Below, piece by piece: positions 1 to 8,756 of a DNA stretch of 64,000 nt. Below the pieces are notes generated by a model that was not told the DNA's origin, searched no databases, and saw only the letters and a program-made list of their open reading frames with translations. Location of the stretch: contig NZ_CP108938.1 of the NCBI RefSeq assembly GCF_036347135.1, forward strand, positions 10,230,001-10,294,000. The letters are read 5' to 3'. Source of the DNA: Streptomyces sp. NBC_00775 (GTDB lineage Bacteria > Actinomycetota > Actinomycetes > Streptomycetales > Streptomycetaceae). Within the stretch, counting starts at the first letter, position 1, and every line of letters starts with the position of its first letter. A program made the position numbers and the translations under genes.

Positions 1-231
1 ACGTCCGGCATCTCGGGCGCGTTCGTCATGGCCGCCGTCTTCGCCCTCCTCGGCGCGCTGATCGCTCTGCTTGTCATCCAGGTGCGCCCTTCCGACCTGG
101 AGCGGCTCCGCGGCGGCGGCGCCCTTCCGATCGCACCGGCCGAGGAGGCCACGGACGACGCGAGCGGGACGACGCACTCGGCGCCCGCGGCGGAGGAGGA
201 CGTACGCAGAGGTCCCTCGCCACCCGGCTGA
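1..231 (+). CDS. MFS transporter, C-terminal end (partial)
   Basis: The frame is open from base 1 and stops at 229-231, so only the last 76 residues are present. A hydrophobic stretch (AAVFALLGALIALLVIQV) is the last membrane helix. A short cytoplasmic tail rich in Ala, Glu and Asp follows. This is the usual ending of a 14-helix drug-efflux MFS protein (DHA2/EmrB-QacA type), but no motif that fixes the substrate is visible. It converges on the sensor phosphatase with about 50 bases between them. Confidence 0.6.
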   Translation, partial: TSGISGAFVMAAVFALLGALIALLVIQVRPSDLERLRGGGALPIAPAEEATDDASGTTHSAPAAEEDVRRGPSPPG

Positions 232-284
232 GCGCCGACGCCTCCAGCGCGCCCGTACCAGCCGGTCCCCGGTGGTGCCTCGGC

Positions 285-3017
285 TCAGGCCAGCGACTGC
301 TCGGCCCAGATCACCTTGCCGGCGGGGTTGTAGCGGGTGCCCCAGCGCTCGGCGAGCTGGGCGACCAGGAACAGGCCGCGTCCGCCCTCGTCCGTGGTGG
401 CCGCGTAGCGCAGGTGGGGTGAGGTGCTGCTGCCGTCGAAGACCTCGCAGATCAGGGTGCGGTCGCGCAGCATACGGACGCGGATGGGGCCGCTGCCGTA
501 ACGGATCGCGTTGGTGACCAGCTCGCTGAGGATCAGCTCCGTGGTGAACGCCAGCTCGTCCAGCCCCCACTCCGCCAGCTGCCGGGTGACCGAGGCGCGC
601 ACCTCGCCGACGGCCACCGGGTCGGACGGCACCTGCCACTCGGCGATCCGGTCGGGACCGAGCGCGTGGGTGCGGGCGACGATCAGGGCGATGTCGTCGC
701 TCGGCCGGGCCGGCAGCAGGGCGTCGAGTACGGCCCGGCAGGTGTCCTCCGGCGACGGGTCGGCCCCGGCCAGAGCGGTGCGCAGCAGCTCAAGGCCGGT
801 GTCGATGTCCCGTTCCCGGTCCTCGACGAGCCCGTCCGTGTAGAGCACCAGGCGGCTGCCCTCCGCCAGCTCGAGCTCGGCCGTCTCGAACGGGAGGCCG
901 CCCACGCCGAGCGGGGGACCGGCCGGCACCTCGGGGAACTCGACGCCGCCGTCGGGGCCGACCAGGGCCGGCGGCGGGTGTCCGGCCCGCGCGACCGTGC
1001 AGCGCCGGGAGGCCGGGTCGTAGATGGCGTACAGACAGGTGGCGCCGGTGACGGCGGCTCCGCTGTCCTCCGCGACCTCGTCCTGGTCGATACGGCCGAC
1101 CAGCTCGTCCAGGAGCCCGAGGAGCTCGTCGGGAGGCAGGTCGAGGGCGGAGAAGTTGTGGACCGCCGTACGCAGCCGGCCCATCGTCGCCGCCGCGTGC
1201 AGCCCGTGGCCGACGACGTCGCCCACGACGAGCGCGACACGGGCGCCCGGCAGCGGCAGGACGTCGAACCAGTCGCCGCCGACTCCCGCCTGGGCGGGAA
1301 GGTAGCGGTAGGCGATGTCCAGGGCGCTCTGCTCGGGCAGGTTGCGAGGCAGCAGACTGCGCTGCAGCGTCACGGCCATGGTGTGCTCGCGGGTGTAGCG
1401 GCGCGCGTTGTCGATGGAGACCGCCGCACGGGCCACCAGCTCCTCGGCGAGGGCCAGATCCTCCACGTCGAAGGGCTCGGGCTTCTCGGAGCGCCAGAAG
1501 TTGGCCACGCCCATCACCAGGGGGCCCACCCGCAGGGGAACCGTGATCAGGGAGTGGATTCCGTAGTCCACGACCTGGGCGGTGCGCGGGGGGTCCTGTG
1601 CCAGCCATCCCGGAGACCCGCCGAGGTCGGGTTCGACGACCGCCTGGCCGGTGCGGAGGCTGTGGGCCTGTGGTGTGGAGGAGGCGAATCCGATGTGTTC
1701 GCCGACCGGATACAGCGGAGCGTCCTTGCGGATTCCGCCGGACGCCGCGCGGCGCAGATCGGTGCCCGCGTCCGGCTCCTGCCCGTTCAGCACGGCGTCG
1801 GCGAGGTCCACGGTGACGAAGTCCGCGAACCGCGGGACGGCCACCTCCGCGAGTTCCTCGGCGGTGCGGGTCACGTCCAGGCTCGTACCGATGCCCACCC
1901 CTGCGTCGTACAACAGTTTGAGTCGCTCGCGTGCCACGTCGGCCCGGCCGGAGAGCGCGCGCAGTTCGGTCGAGTCACGGAGCGTCGCGACGCTGCCGGC
2001 CGGGCCGCCCTGAAGGTCCGTGGGCCGTTGGTTGATGGCCAGCAGCCGGTCGCCGACCAGGTGCACCTCGTCGGTGGCGACTCGTCCCGAGGCCAGCAGG
2101 CCGGCGGTGTCCGAGTCGAGGCCGAGGTCGAGGACCTGCTGCCCCTCGGCGTCGTCGGGCAGGTCGAGCAGCCGGCTCGCCTCGTCGTTGGCGAGCAGCA
2201 GCTGCCCCTCACCGCCGACGATGATCACTCCCTCCCGTACGGCGTGGAGCACCGCGTCATGGTGCTCGTACATGCGGGTCATCTCGTACGGGCCCAGGCC
2301 ACGGGTCTGGCGCAGCAGCCGTCTGCTCACGAGCGCCGTCCCCGCCGTGGCCAGGGCGAGGGCGACGCCCGCGGCAGCCAGCAGGATCGGCAGTTGCCGG
2401 TCCGCGACACCGCCGACATTCGCGGTGGTGATCCCGGCCGACACCATGCCCACGACCTTGCCGTCGGGCGCCTTGACGGGAACGGTGGCCTGCACCAGCG
2501 GCCCGAGGGTGCCCGTGATCTGCTCGGTGATGGAGTGGCCGGCGAGTACGGGGGCGGTGGTTCCGACGAACTTCTTTCCGATCCGGTCGGGCTTGGGGTG
2601 GGTGTAGCGGATCGCGTCGGTGTTCATCACGACGATGAAGTCCACCTTCGACGCCTTGCGGGCGGCTTCGGCCGACGGCTGAAGGATGGCCGTGGGGTCG
2701 GGGGCGCTGAGCGCCGCGGCGGTGCCCGGTGCGTTGGCGAAGGTCTCGGCGACGGCGAGCGAACGGTTGCGGGCCTCCTGTGTGCTGTCGTGCCGGACCT
2801 GCAGCACCAGGGCCACGACCGCGGACAGGACCAGGAGCAGCACGATCACCACTTGCAGGAGGAAGACCTGTCCGGCGACGCTGCGCCCGCTCAGCGCCGA
2901 CCGTGGCCCGGCGGACGGGCTGCGTCGGTGCCTGCCTCCGTGTGGCTCACGCTGACCGAGCGCTGTCTTGAGGCGGCGGGTCGACTGAGCCCGGGATCGA
3001 CCCAATAGTCCGACCAT
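285..3017 (-). CDS. Membrane sensor SpoIIE-type protein phosphatase with anti-sigma kinase domain
   Basis: A 910-residue regulator. Order: basic N-terminus; TM helix at about 51-74; extracytoplasmic Cache-like sensor at about 75-205; TM helix at about 209-231; PAS domain at about 250-350; GAF domain at about 370-545; PP2C/SpoIIE phosphatase at about 555-770 with GGDWFD and GDVVGHG metal-site motifs; and an HATPase_c anti-sigma kinase domain at the end (ELVTNAIRYG, GGRGLFLV). This architecture belongs to the Streptomyces family that signals through phosphorylation of anti-anti-sigma factors: the phosphatase activates them and the kinase domain inactivates them. No partner gene is adjacent. The start is uncertain because no strong Shine-Dalgarno precedes 3017; a start nearer the first TM helix is possible. 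Confidence 0.9.
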   Translation of the reverse strand: MVGLLGRSRAQSTRRLKTALGQREPHGGRHRRSPSAGPRSALSGRSVAGQVFLLQVVIVLLLVLSAVVALVLQVRHDSTQEARNRSLAVAETFANAPGTAAALSAPDPTAILQPSAEAARKASKVDFIVVMNTDAIRYTHPKPDRIGKKFVGTTAPVLAGHSITEQITGTLGPLVQATVPVKAPDGKVVGMVSAGITTANVGGVADRQLPILLAAAGVALALATAGTALVSRRLLRQTRGLGPYEMTRMYEHHDAVLHAVREGVIIVGGEGQLLLANDEASRLLDLPDDAEGQQVLDLGLDSDTAGLLASGRVATDEVHLVGDRLLAINQRPTDLQGGPAGSVATLRDSTELRALSGRADVARERLKLLYDAGVGIGTSLDVTRTAEELAEVAVPRFADFVTVDLADAVLNGQEPDAGTDLRRAASGGIRKDAPLYPVGEHIGFASSTPQAHSLRTGQAVVEPDLGGSPGWLAQDPPRTAQVVDYGIHSLITVPLRVGPLVMGVANFWRSEKPEPFDVEDLALAEELVARAAVSIDNARRYTREHTMAVTLQRSLLPRNLPEQSALDIAYRYLPAQAGVGGDWFDVLPLPGARVALVVGDVVGHGLHAAATMGRLRTAVHNFSALDLPPDELLGLLDELVGRIDQDEVAEDSGAAVTGATCLYAIYDPASRRCTVARAGHPPPALVGPDGGVEFPEVPAGPPLGVGGLPFETAELELAEGSRLVLYTDGLVEDRERDIDTGLELLRTALAGADPSPEDTCRAVLDALLPARPSDDIALIVARTHALGPDRIAEWQVPSDPVAVGEVRASVTRQLAEWGLDELAFTTELILSELVTNAIRYGSGPIRVRMLRDRTLICEVFDGSSTSPHLRYAATTDEGGRGLFLVAQLAERWGTRYNPAGKVIWAEQSLA

Positions 3018-3206
3018 GTGCTATGTCTACACTGCCCGGCGCCGGGTGGCGAGGGGCGTCACACATGGTGAGTGGCGGTGGGCTCGGGCCTGTGGCACGG
3101 TCCGGGGGCGTTCGCCGTCGCCGGGTGCTGCTGCCGAGGGGATCTGGCCGCATCATGGAGGGGTATCTATTTGCCCGCATTTGTCTCCCGAGCGTGGGAG
3201 GTCGTC

Positions 3207-3443
3207 ATGAAGACCCCGGACCAGTATCGGCTGAGCTTCACCCATCCCGGATCGGGCACCAGCCTCGTGACGGACGAGGTGGTCGTCGAACGGACCGACG
3301 CCCTCGGACCGGGCGGCAACCCGGTGTACTGCGATCCCACCGGCATCCTCCGCGCCGAGATCAGCGCGGCGGGGGAGGTGCGCATGCTGGCCAGTGGCGC
3401 CTACCAGTCGCCGATCAACCCCTCCGCCGAACCGATTCCCTGA
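3207..3443 (+). CDS. Small conserved Streptomyces protein (DUF6296-like)
   Basis: A 78-residue cytosolic protein without signal or TM segment. The ATG at 3207 is chosen because GGGAGG lies six bases upstream and the amino-terminal MKTPDQYRL matches my recollection of the DUF6296 family. The core (ERTDALGPGGNPVYCD, then a GILRAEIS strand) looks like a compact beta-rich fold. Function is unknown. Its last 29 bases overlap the end of the convergent acetyltransferase gene. Confidence 0.65.
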   Translation: MKTPDQYRLSFTHPGSGTSLVTDEVVVERTDALGPGGNPVYCDPTGILRAEISAAGEVRMLASGAYQSPINPSAEPIP

Positions 3444-3960
3444 CGGCCGGCGCACCTTCCGGCGCCACCTCGTCGGTGTCCCGCAGCTCCCGGAGGAAGC
3501 GGAGACCCGGGCGACCGTTCAGGAGCATGTCACCGGCGGGCCGGAATCCCGTACGCGCCAGGACGGCTCGCGAAGCGGCGTTGTCGAGAGTCGTCTTGGC
3601 GCGCAGCGTGTTCAGGCCGTACTCCGCGACAGCCAGGGCACAAACCTCGCGCACGGCGGCCGTGGCGAGTCCCCGCCCTGCGGCCCGCTCGGCGATCCGG
3701 TATCCGAGCTCGGCCGAACCGCCCGCCGCATCGATCAAGTTGACCCGCCCCAGCACCGCCCCGCTGTCGTCCACCACAAGGTGGAAGAAGCACAGCCCGT
3801 CCGCCTGCTCGGCCAGCAGCGCATCGTGCCGGGCGTCGAAGTGCGCGAAGTACGCGTCGCCGCGGTCGGGAATCGACGCCGCGAAGTACTCGCGATTCTC
3901 CCGCTCGAACTCAAGAAGAGCGGGGGCGTGATCGAGGCGCAGGCGCTGAAGTCGAGGCAT
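3415..3960 (-). CDS. GNAT-family N-acetyltransferase
   Basis: A 181-residue acetyl-CoA-dependent acetyltransferase of the RimJ/RimL-like branch. The N-terminal residues (RLRLDHAPALLEFERENREYF) are the usual substrate-side helices. The central strand GRVNLIDAAGGSAELGYRIAE leads into the acetyl-CoA loop (AAGRGLATAAVREV), followed by TTLDNAASRAVLARTGF, the typical last motif. The start at 3960 is supported by family length; the frame stays open upstream only because it runs antisense to the amidohydrolase gene. The substrate may be a protein N-terminus or a small amine and cannot be told from sequence. Confidence 0.85.
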   Translation of the reverse strand: MPRLQRLRLDHAPALLEFERENREYFAASIPDRGDAYFAHFDARHDALLAEQADGLCFFHLVVDDSGAVLGRVNLIDAAGGSAELGYRIAERAAGRGLATAAVREVCALAVAEYGLNTLRAKTTLDNAASRAVLARTGFRPAGDMLLNGRPGLRFLRELRDTDEVAPEGAPAVRESVRRRG

Positions 3961-4111
3961 CCGGCCATGGTAGGCACCCTCGCGCCGAGGGAGGTGCGAT
4001 ATCGGCGCGTTCCCCGTTGACGTGCGGACCAAGTCGCCTTGCTGGGCGCGGTGTTGGTGCCCGAGCCGGACGGCGGCGCTACCACCGGGGCCAGTTGAAG
4101 GGCCACGTGCC

Positions 4112-5158
4112 TCAATCGGTGCCGGGTTGGACGAGCTTGAAGAAGAGGCGGGCCGCGGCCCGTTGGGCGGCCTGGCGCAGACGAATCGGGACCGGACGGG
4201 ACGGAGTCGGTGCGGGGGTGGCGGCCAGGCGGGGGAACAGGGCTTCGGCGTTGGTGTGGTTGATGGCCCCGAGGGTGTCGGGGTCGACGCCGGTGTCGAG
4301 GCCGTTGGCGAAGTACTGGCCGGCGGGGGTGGGGGCGAAGGGCCAGTCGCTGCCGAAGAGGACGTGCCCGGGGCGGGCGAAGGCGAGCAGGGTGGGCAGG
4401 GCGGCGGGGCTGGAGGACAGTGCGGTGTCGAAGTAGAAGTCGCGGAAGTCGTCCAGCACGTCCAGGGGGCTGCGTCCGGTGTCGCTCGCGATGGCGACGG
4501 CCATGCGGTGGGAGGCGTAGGGCGCGAAGCCGCCGGCGTGGCTGAGGATGAACCGGATGTCCGGGTACGTGCGCGCGATGCCGTTGCGTACGAGGAGGTA
4601 CGCGGCCCGGGTCGTGTCCAGGAGGAAGTCGGCTGCGAAAGGCGGGACGCCCTCGACGGCCGGTGCGGGCAACTCGGCGGGGTGCACGAAGACGACCGCG
4701 CCCCGCTCGTCCAGGACCCGCCACAGCGCGTCCTGGCCGCCTGCGCCGAGGTAGGCGCCCTGGTTGTTGGCCAGCAGGGCGACTCCGTCGGCGCCGAGTT
4801 CGTCCAGCGCCCGCCGGGCCTCCGCGGCGGAGGCGGTGGCATCGGGCATGGGCAGGGCGGCGAAGTACCCGAAACGGCCCGCGTGATCGGCGGCGAGGGA
4901 CGCGGAGAAGTCGTTGAGCTGCCGCGCCAGGTCGGCGGCCTCGCCGGGGTCGGTGAGGAAGCCGGTGCCGGGGGTGGAGACGGACACGATGGCCGTGCTG
5001 GTGCCCAGCAGGTCCATCGGCTCCAGCGCGACCTGCGGGCTCCACTCGGGCAGGCCGCGGCCGCCGGCTTCGGCGATGCCCGCCTTGGTCAGGAGGTCGC
5101 GGTAGAAGGAGGGGACGATGTACTGGTGGACGTCGACCCGGCCTGTCCTGTCGGTCAT
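4112..5158 (-). CDS. Amidohydrolase family protein (ACMSD-like metal-dependent hydrolase/decarboxylase)
   Basis: A 348-residue TIM-barrel enzyme of the amidohydrolase-2 group. Seen: VDVHQY (a degenerate first HxH site), FVHPAE with a metal-ligand His, SHAGGFAPY with the third His, and FGSDWPF with the catalytic Asp. Members include aminocarboxymuconate semialdehyde decarboxylases and other ring-cleavage decarboxylases. The ATG overlaps the stop of an upstream aldolase fragment (ATGA), so it was once translationally coupled to a 4-hydroxy-2-oxovalerate aldolase. That points to a role in a meta-cleavage pathway for an aromatic or steroid ring. The first HxH is HQY here, so metal binding may be altered. 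Confidence 0.8.
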   Translation of the reverse strand: MTDRTGRVDVHQYIVPSFYRDLLTKAGIAEAGGRGLPEWSPQVALEPMDLLGTSTAIVSVSTPGTGFLTDPGEAADLARQLNDFSASLAADHAGRFGYFAALPMPDATASAAEARRALDELGADGVALLANNQGAYLGAGGQDALWRVLDERGAVVFVHPAELPAPAVEGVPPFAADFLLDTTRAAYLLVRNGIARTYPDIRFILSHAGGFAPYASHRMAVAIASDTGRSPLDVLDDFRDFYFDTALSSSPAALPTLLAFARPGHVLFGSDWPFAPTPAGQYFANGLDTGVDPDTLGAINHTNAEALFPRLAATPAPTPSRPVPIRLRQAAQRAAARLFFKLVQPGTD

Positions 5159-5343
5159 GACGTGGCCTCCCGGGCGGCGAGCAGGTCGAGGGCCATGTCG
5201 GTGATCATGTCTTCCTGGCCGCCGACCATGCCGCGCCGGCCGACCTCGACGAGGAGGCTGCGGGCGTCGATGCCGTAGCGGGCCGAGGCCGCCTCGGCGT
5301 GGCGCAGGAAACTGGAGTACACGCCGGCGTAGCCGAGGGTGAG
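5155..5343 (-). pseudogene. 3' fragment of 4-hydroxy-2-oxovalerate aldolase
   Basis: About 63 C-terminal residues are recognisable: [17 protein letters not shown], then a helix with [10 protein letters not shown], then [14 protein letters not shown], the characteristic end of the MhpE/HsaF/BphI aldolase family, normally about 340 residues long. Upstream of about 5343 the similarity stops abruptly and the DNA becomes the antisense of a Na+/H+ antiporter fragment. The catalytic barrel is therefore missing and the gene cannot make an active aldolase. Its stop overlaps the start of the amidohydrolase gene. Confidence 0.8.
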
Positions 5344-6125
5344 GCCACCTTCCTGCTCAACGGCTCCCTGTTCGTCCTCGTCGGCCTGCAGGCCCAGGCG
5401 GCCGTACGCGAACTCCACGGCGACGACCTCACCCACGCCCTCATCGCCGTCGGAGCGGTCTCCGCCGTGGTCGTCGCGGCGCGCTTCGCCTTCAACTTCA
5501 GCTTCCCGTACCTGATCCGCCTGCTCGACCACCGCCCGCGGCAGCGCCTTCGCCGGATGAACTACCGGGCCCGGGTGGTCACCTCGGTCGCGGGCTTCCG
5601 CGGCGCGGTCTCGCTGGCGGTGGCCCTGTCGGTGCCGATGACGCTCGACTCGGGCGCCCCGTTCCCCGACCGCGACACGATCGTCTTCGTCACCTCAGGA
5701 GTCATCGTCACCACGCTCGTCGTACAGGGACTGCTGCTGCCGGCCGTGGTGCGCTGGGCCCGGCTGCCCCGCGACACATCGGTGGAGGAGGAACGCTTCC
5801 TCGCCGAGACGACCGCAACCGAGGAGGCACTCAAGGCACTCCCGGAGGTCGCCGACGACCTGGGCACCGACCCGGCCGTCGCCGAACGCCTGCGCCAGGA
5901 GTACGAGACCCACCTCCTCCTTGTCCGTGCGGGCGGCGGCGAGACCGAGGACGAGGAAGCCCTGCGCCACGACCGGCACTACACCGCCCTGCGCCTGGCC
6001 CTCCTCTCCCGTAAACGCGCCTCTGTGCTCCGCCTGCGCGACGACAACGAGATCGACGACACCGTGCTGCGCCAGGTCCAGCGGCAGCTCGACATCGAGG
6101 AGGTGCGGTTGTCCCGGCGCCGGGT
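5343..6125 (+). pseudogene. 3' fragment of a CPA1-type Na+/H+ antiporter
   Basis: The + frame reads [15 protein letters not shown], then [14 protein letters not shown], the conserved [14 protein letters not shown] helix, a further TM segment ([20 protein letters not shown]), and a long cytoplasmic helical tail ending QRQLDIEEVRLSRR. This is the second half of an NhaP-like antiporter. The first seven or so helices are absent: homology starts within a few bases of where the aldolase fragment ends. The reading frame then runs past the expected stop into antisense of the next gene, so the natural stop is also lost. Confidence 0.8.
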
Positions 6126-6183
6126 GGGGACTGAGCAGCAACGGCCGGGCTCCCGTGTGCAAGCCGCGCAGCGGAGGATGTGG

Positions 6184-7188
6184 TCAGGCGTGGCGGGTGG
6201 GGTGCAGTCCGAGTCGGCCGGGGGTCGGCTCCCCGGTGACTTCGCCGAGGTAGAGGTTCATGGTCTGGCGCCAGCGTTCGACCTCGGCGCGGTCTTCCAT
6301 GAAGGCGGGGAATTCGGTCAGCCCGGCGTTGGGATAGTCCCAGATGGCGCGGCCGTCCTCGGGCAGGGTGTCGGTACGCACGCCCCAGCCGTGGAAGCCG
6401 GCGGCCTGCCACTGGGGTGAGACCAGCCAGTTCAGATAGAGCTTCGCGGCGGCCGGATGGGGTGCCGCACGTAGGATCGCGGCCCGCTGGCCCCAGGCGA
6501 GGAAGGGGTGGTCGTCGCCGGGGACGGCCCAGGTGGAGCCTGGGCCGCCGGTGGCCGCGCCGCCCACGCCAACCTTCTTGCGGCCTTCGTCGACGGCCTC
6601 GCCGGGTGTGTTGGTGCCGCGGTGGAAGTCGACCTGCTGGTCCGCGAACGCTTGAAGCCACTCCCAGCCGTACGCCTCGACGTAGCTCTTGAACAGGAAC
6701 AGGCTTGCGTCGTCGTCGCCCGGGTGGGAGGACGCGATCTGGCCCTTCCACTGCGGGTCGACGAGGTCTTTGGGTGTTGCCGGACCACCGCCGGGTCCGT
6801 ACATGTAGCTGAACGCGAAGACGTTGCCCGCCACCCAGAATCCGTCCGGATCCTTGAACAGGTCGTGGATCGTGTCCCAGCCGGCCGGCTTGTACTGCAG
6901 CAGTACCCGAAGGCCCTTCCAGCGCGGATAGTCGAAGGTGGTCTGCAGATGGGTCACGTCCGGCACCAGCGTGCCGGCGGCCAGCTGACGGTCGATGCGT
7001 ACGTCGTGGTATTTGCTGTAGTCCACGATCATGTTCAGCTCGATGTCGGGGAACTCGGCGTTGAACGCCGCCACCGTCATGTCCTGCTGATTGGCGATGT
7101 CACCGCCCGCGTAGACGGTCAGGGTGCCGCCCTCGGCCCGGGCTTCGTCGTACAACTCGGCCGGCGACCTGGTCTCCTCCTGCGTCAC
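6184..7188 (-). CDS. ABC transporter substrate-binding protein (iron/polyamine-like), apparently without signal peptide
   Basis: A type-2 periplasmic-binding-protein fold: TLTVYAGGD opening strand, AFNAEFPDIELNM, RQLAAGTLVPDVTHLQT and a C-terminal helix pair ending GEPTPGRLGLHP. The best start is a GTG at 7188 with GGGAG five bases upstream, giving 334 residues. The protein then begins directly with VTQEETRSPAELYDEARAEGG and has no Sec, Tat or lipoprotein signal, although this family normally needs one. The frame stays open further upstream but the residues are not signal-like. Either the 5' end was lost or the protein works in the cytosol. No permease or ATPase gene is adjacent. A fragment of a paralogue lies at about 10.2 kb. 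Confidence 0.75.
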   Translation of the reverse strand: MTQEETRSPAELYDEARAEGGTLTVYAGGDIANQQDMTVAAFNAEFPDIELNMIVDYSKYHDVRIDRQLAAGTLVPDVTHLQTTFDYPRWKGLRVLLQYKPAGWDTIHDLFKDPDGFWVAGNVFAFSYMYGPGGGPATPKDLVDPQWKGQIASSHPGDDDASLFLFKSYVEAYGWEWLQAFADQQVDFHRGTNTPGEAVDEGRKKVGVGGAATGGPGSTWAVPGDDHPFLAWGQRAAILRAAPHPAAAKLYLNWLVSPQWQAAGFHGWGVRTDTLPEDGRAIWDYPNAGLTEFPAFMEDRAEVERWRQTMNLYLGEVTGEPTPGRLGLHPTRHA

Positions 7189-7506
7189 AGCTACTCCCAC
7201 AGCTCTCGTTGTTCCCGGCGGTCCCGGTTCACGTGGAGCGCGCTGCTGAGGCGGCGGGCATCCGAACCGGCGTGAGGAACGTTCTCCATCAGAGTGCGGT
7301 GAGTCACCGGCGCCCGCCAATCGGGCAGTTTGGGGCCCGGCCAGCCATCTCGGATGACCTTTCGGTGTCCGACGGCAGCCCCGAGCCCCCTGGGCTGAGC
7401 CCGTCACCGACGGGCGGTACAACCGGCCGCGCACACGCAATGAGTAACTGCGGCATGAAGGGTTCCGGCGACGCAGAGCGGGCATTGCCGCCGGAACAAG
7501 AACCGT

Positions 7507-7917
7507 TCAGTCGCTCATGGCCTCCCGCACGAGTGCGGTGTCGACGAACTGTTCGAAGCGCACGATGAGTCCGCCGCGTACGACGAAGTGGTGGGCGACG
7601 CGGACGGCGATCGGCTTGCCGGTGGCCTTGTTGACGGCCGTGTAGCGGGCCAGGACGACGACGTTCTCGCCGTCCACGACGTACGTGTCGTCGTGGGCGG
7701 CCCAGTCGTCCCACTCCTTGCCGAGTTGCTCCATGACGTTGGAGGTGACGCCGTCCGGGGTCCGGTAGGTGCCGGCGAGCGGGAAGCCTGCCATCTCGGT
7801 CCACTCCACGTCGGGCGCGAGGGTGGTCCGCAGGGCTTCCAGGTCACCGGCGGCGGAGGCCAGGTACTGGCGGCGTACGACGTCGGCGGGAGCGGTGGAC
7901 GTGGCGAACTCGCTCAT
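7507..7917 (-). CDS. SnoaL-like / NTF2-family protein
   Basis: A 136-residue single-domain cone fold. The N-terminal helix (VVRRQYLASAAGDLEALRTTLAPDVEWTE) and the strands VVVLARYTAV and AHHFVVRGGLIVRFEQFVDT are typical of SnoaL/ketosteroid-isomerase-like proteins, which bind small hydrophobic substrates or catalyse isomerisation or hydration. It starts only two bases after the MBL gene stops, so it is the last gene of a three-gene operon (DsbA-like, MBL, SnoaL). Its true substrate is not visible. Confidence 0.8.
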   Translation of the reverse strand: MSEFATSTAPADVVRRQYLASAAGDLEALRTTLAPDVEWTEMAGFPLAGTYRTPDGVTSNVMEQLGKEWDDWAAHDDTYVVDGENVVVLARYTAVNKATGKPIAVRVAHHFVVRGGLIVRFEQFVDTALVREAMSD

Positions 7918-7919
7918 GG

Positions 7920-8726
7920 TCAGCCCCACTTCATCTCGCCCTTGGCGACCTTCGCCCCGATCTGGGCGGCGATCAGCATCCCGTTGTCCGGGTAGCGCGT
8001 GACGAGCGCCTCGGTCAGCGCAGCGCCGTCGGCGGCCTTGTCGAGCTCCTCCTCGAAGGCGAGCAGGTAGTCGCGGGTGGCCGTGATGGCGGTCGCGTCG
8101 GCGGCGGTGTCGGGCAGGCGGTGGCCGGGGACGACCAACCCCGGCTTCAGGGCGGCCATTTCGTCCAGCAGGTCGATCCAGGACGCGCGGTCGCCCGGGG
8201 TGGGGGTGTCGGCGACCCAGACGTGCTCCTGCTGGAAGAGCAGGACGCCGCCGAGGAGCGCGCGGTGCTCGGCCTGCCAGAGGTAGTGGCGGTCGGGCAG
8301 ACCGGCCGGGCCGCCCTTGAGCTGGAAGCGGTGGCCTTCGAGGGTGAGGTCGCCGGTCAGCGGGGTGAGGTCGACCAGGCGGGTGGGGAGGTTGGGGCCG
8401 AGCGCCTCCCACGCCTTGAGCTTGCCCTCGTAGGAGTCCTGGATGTGCTCGATGACGATCGGGGTGGCGACGAAGACCGCGTCGGGGAAGGCGTCGGCGA
8501 TCACTTCGGCGCCGAAGTAGAAGTCCGGGTCGGCGTGGCTGACGAACACGGTGGTCAGTTTCTTGCCGGAGTCGAGGATCTCGGCGGCCAGGCGGTGTCC
8601 GTCGGCGCGGGTGAAGGCGGCGTCGACCAGCAGCGCCTCGCTCTCCCCCGTGACGAGCGTGGCGGTCTTGTTCTTGCTGCCGGCGGGGAAGTCGAGGTCC
8701 AGGATCTTGAAGGCGAGCGTGGTCAT
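7920..8726 (-). CDS. MBL-fold metallo-hydrolase with altered metal motif
   Basis: A 268-residue metallo-beta-lactamase-fold protein. The segment ESEALLVDAAFTRADG is the usual first sheet with the conserved Asp. The canonical HxHxDH is replaced by SHADPDFYFG, which keeps the first His and two acidic residues but loses the second and third His. A later PGHR provides another ligand. Such variants occur in MBL subgroups of unknown reaction, so the enzyme may bind one metal or be specialised. It lies 30 bases after the DsbA-like gene and two bases before the SnoaL-like gene. Confidence 0.8.
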   Translation of the reverse strand: MTTLAFKILDLDFPAGSKNKTATLVTGESEALLVDAAFTRADGHRLAAEILDSGKKLTTVFVSHADPDFYFGAEVIADAFPDAVFVATPIVIEHIQDSYEGKLKAWEALGPNLPTRLVDLTPLTGDLTLEGHRFQLKGGPAGLPDRHYLWQAEHRALLGGVLLFQQEHVWVADTPTPGDRASWIDLLDEMAALKPGLVVPGHRLPDTAADATAITATRDYLLAFEEELDKAADGAALTEALVTRYPDNGMLIAAQIGAKVAKGEMKWG

Positions 8727-8756
8727 GCGGGGCTCCTTGCGAAGGGGGGTGGGAGG

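Noticed and set aside
666..3008. Long open frame on the + strand opposite the sensor phosphatase
   Set aside because: It is rich in Arg, Gly and Gln without domain pattern; the minus-strand frame has all recognised domains. It is a GC-rich shadow.
3961..4842. Upstream extension of the GNAT frame
   Set aside because: It overlaps the amidohydrolase gene in another frame with Pro/Arg/Ser-rich sequence.
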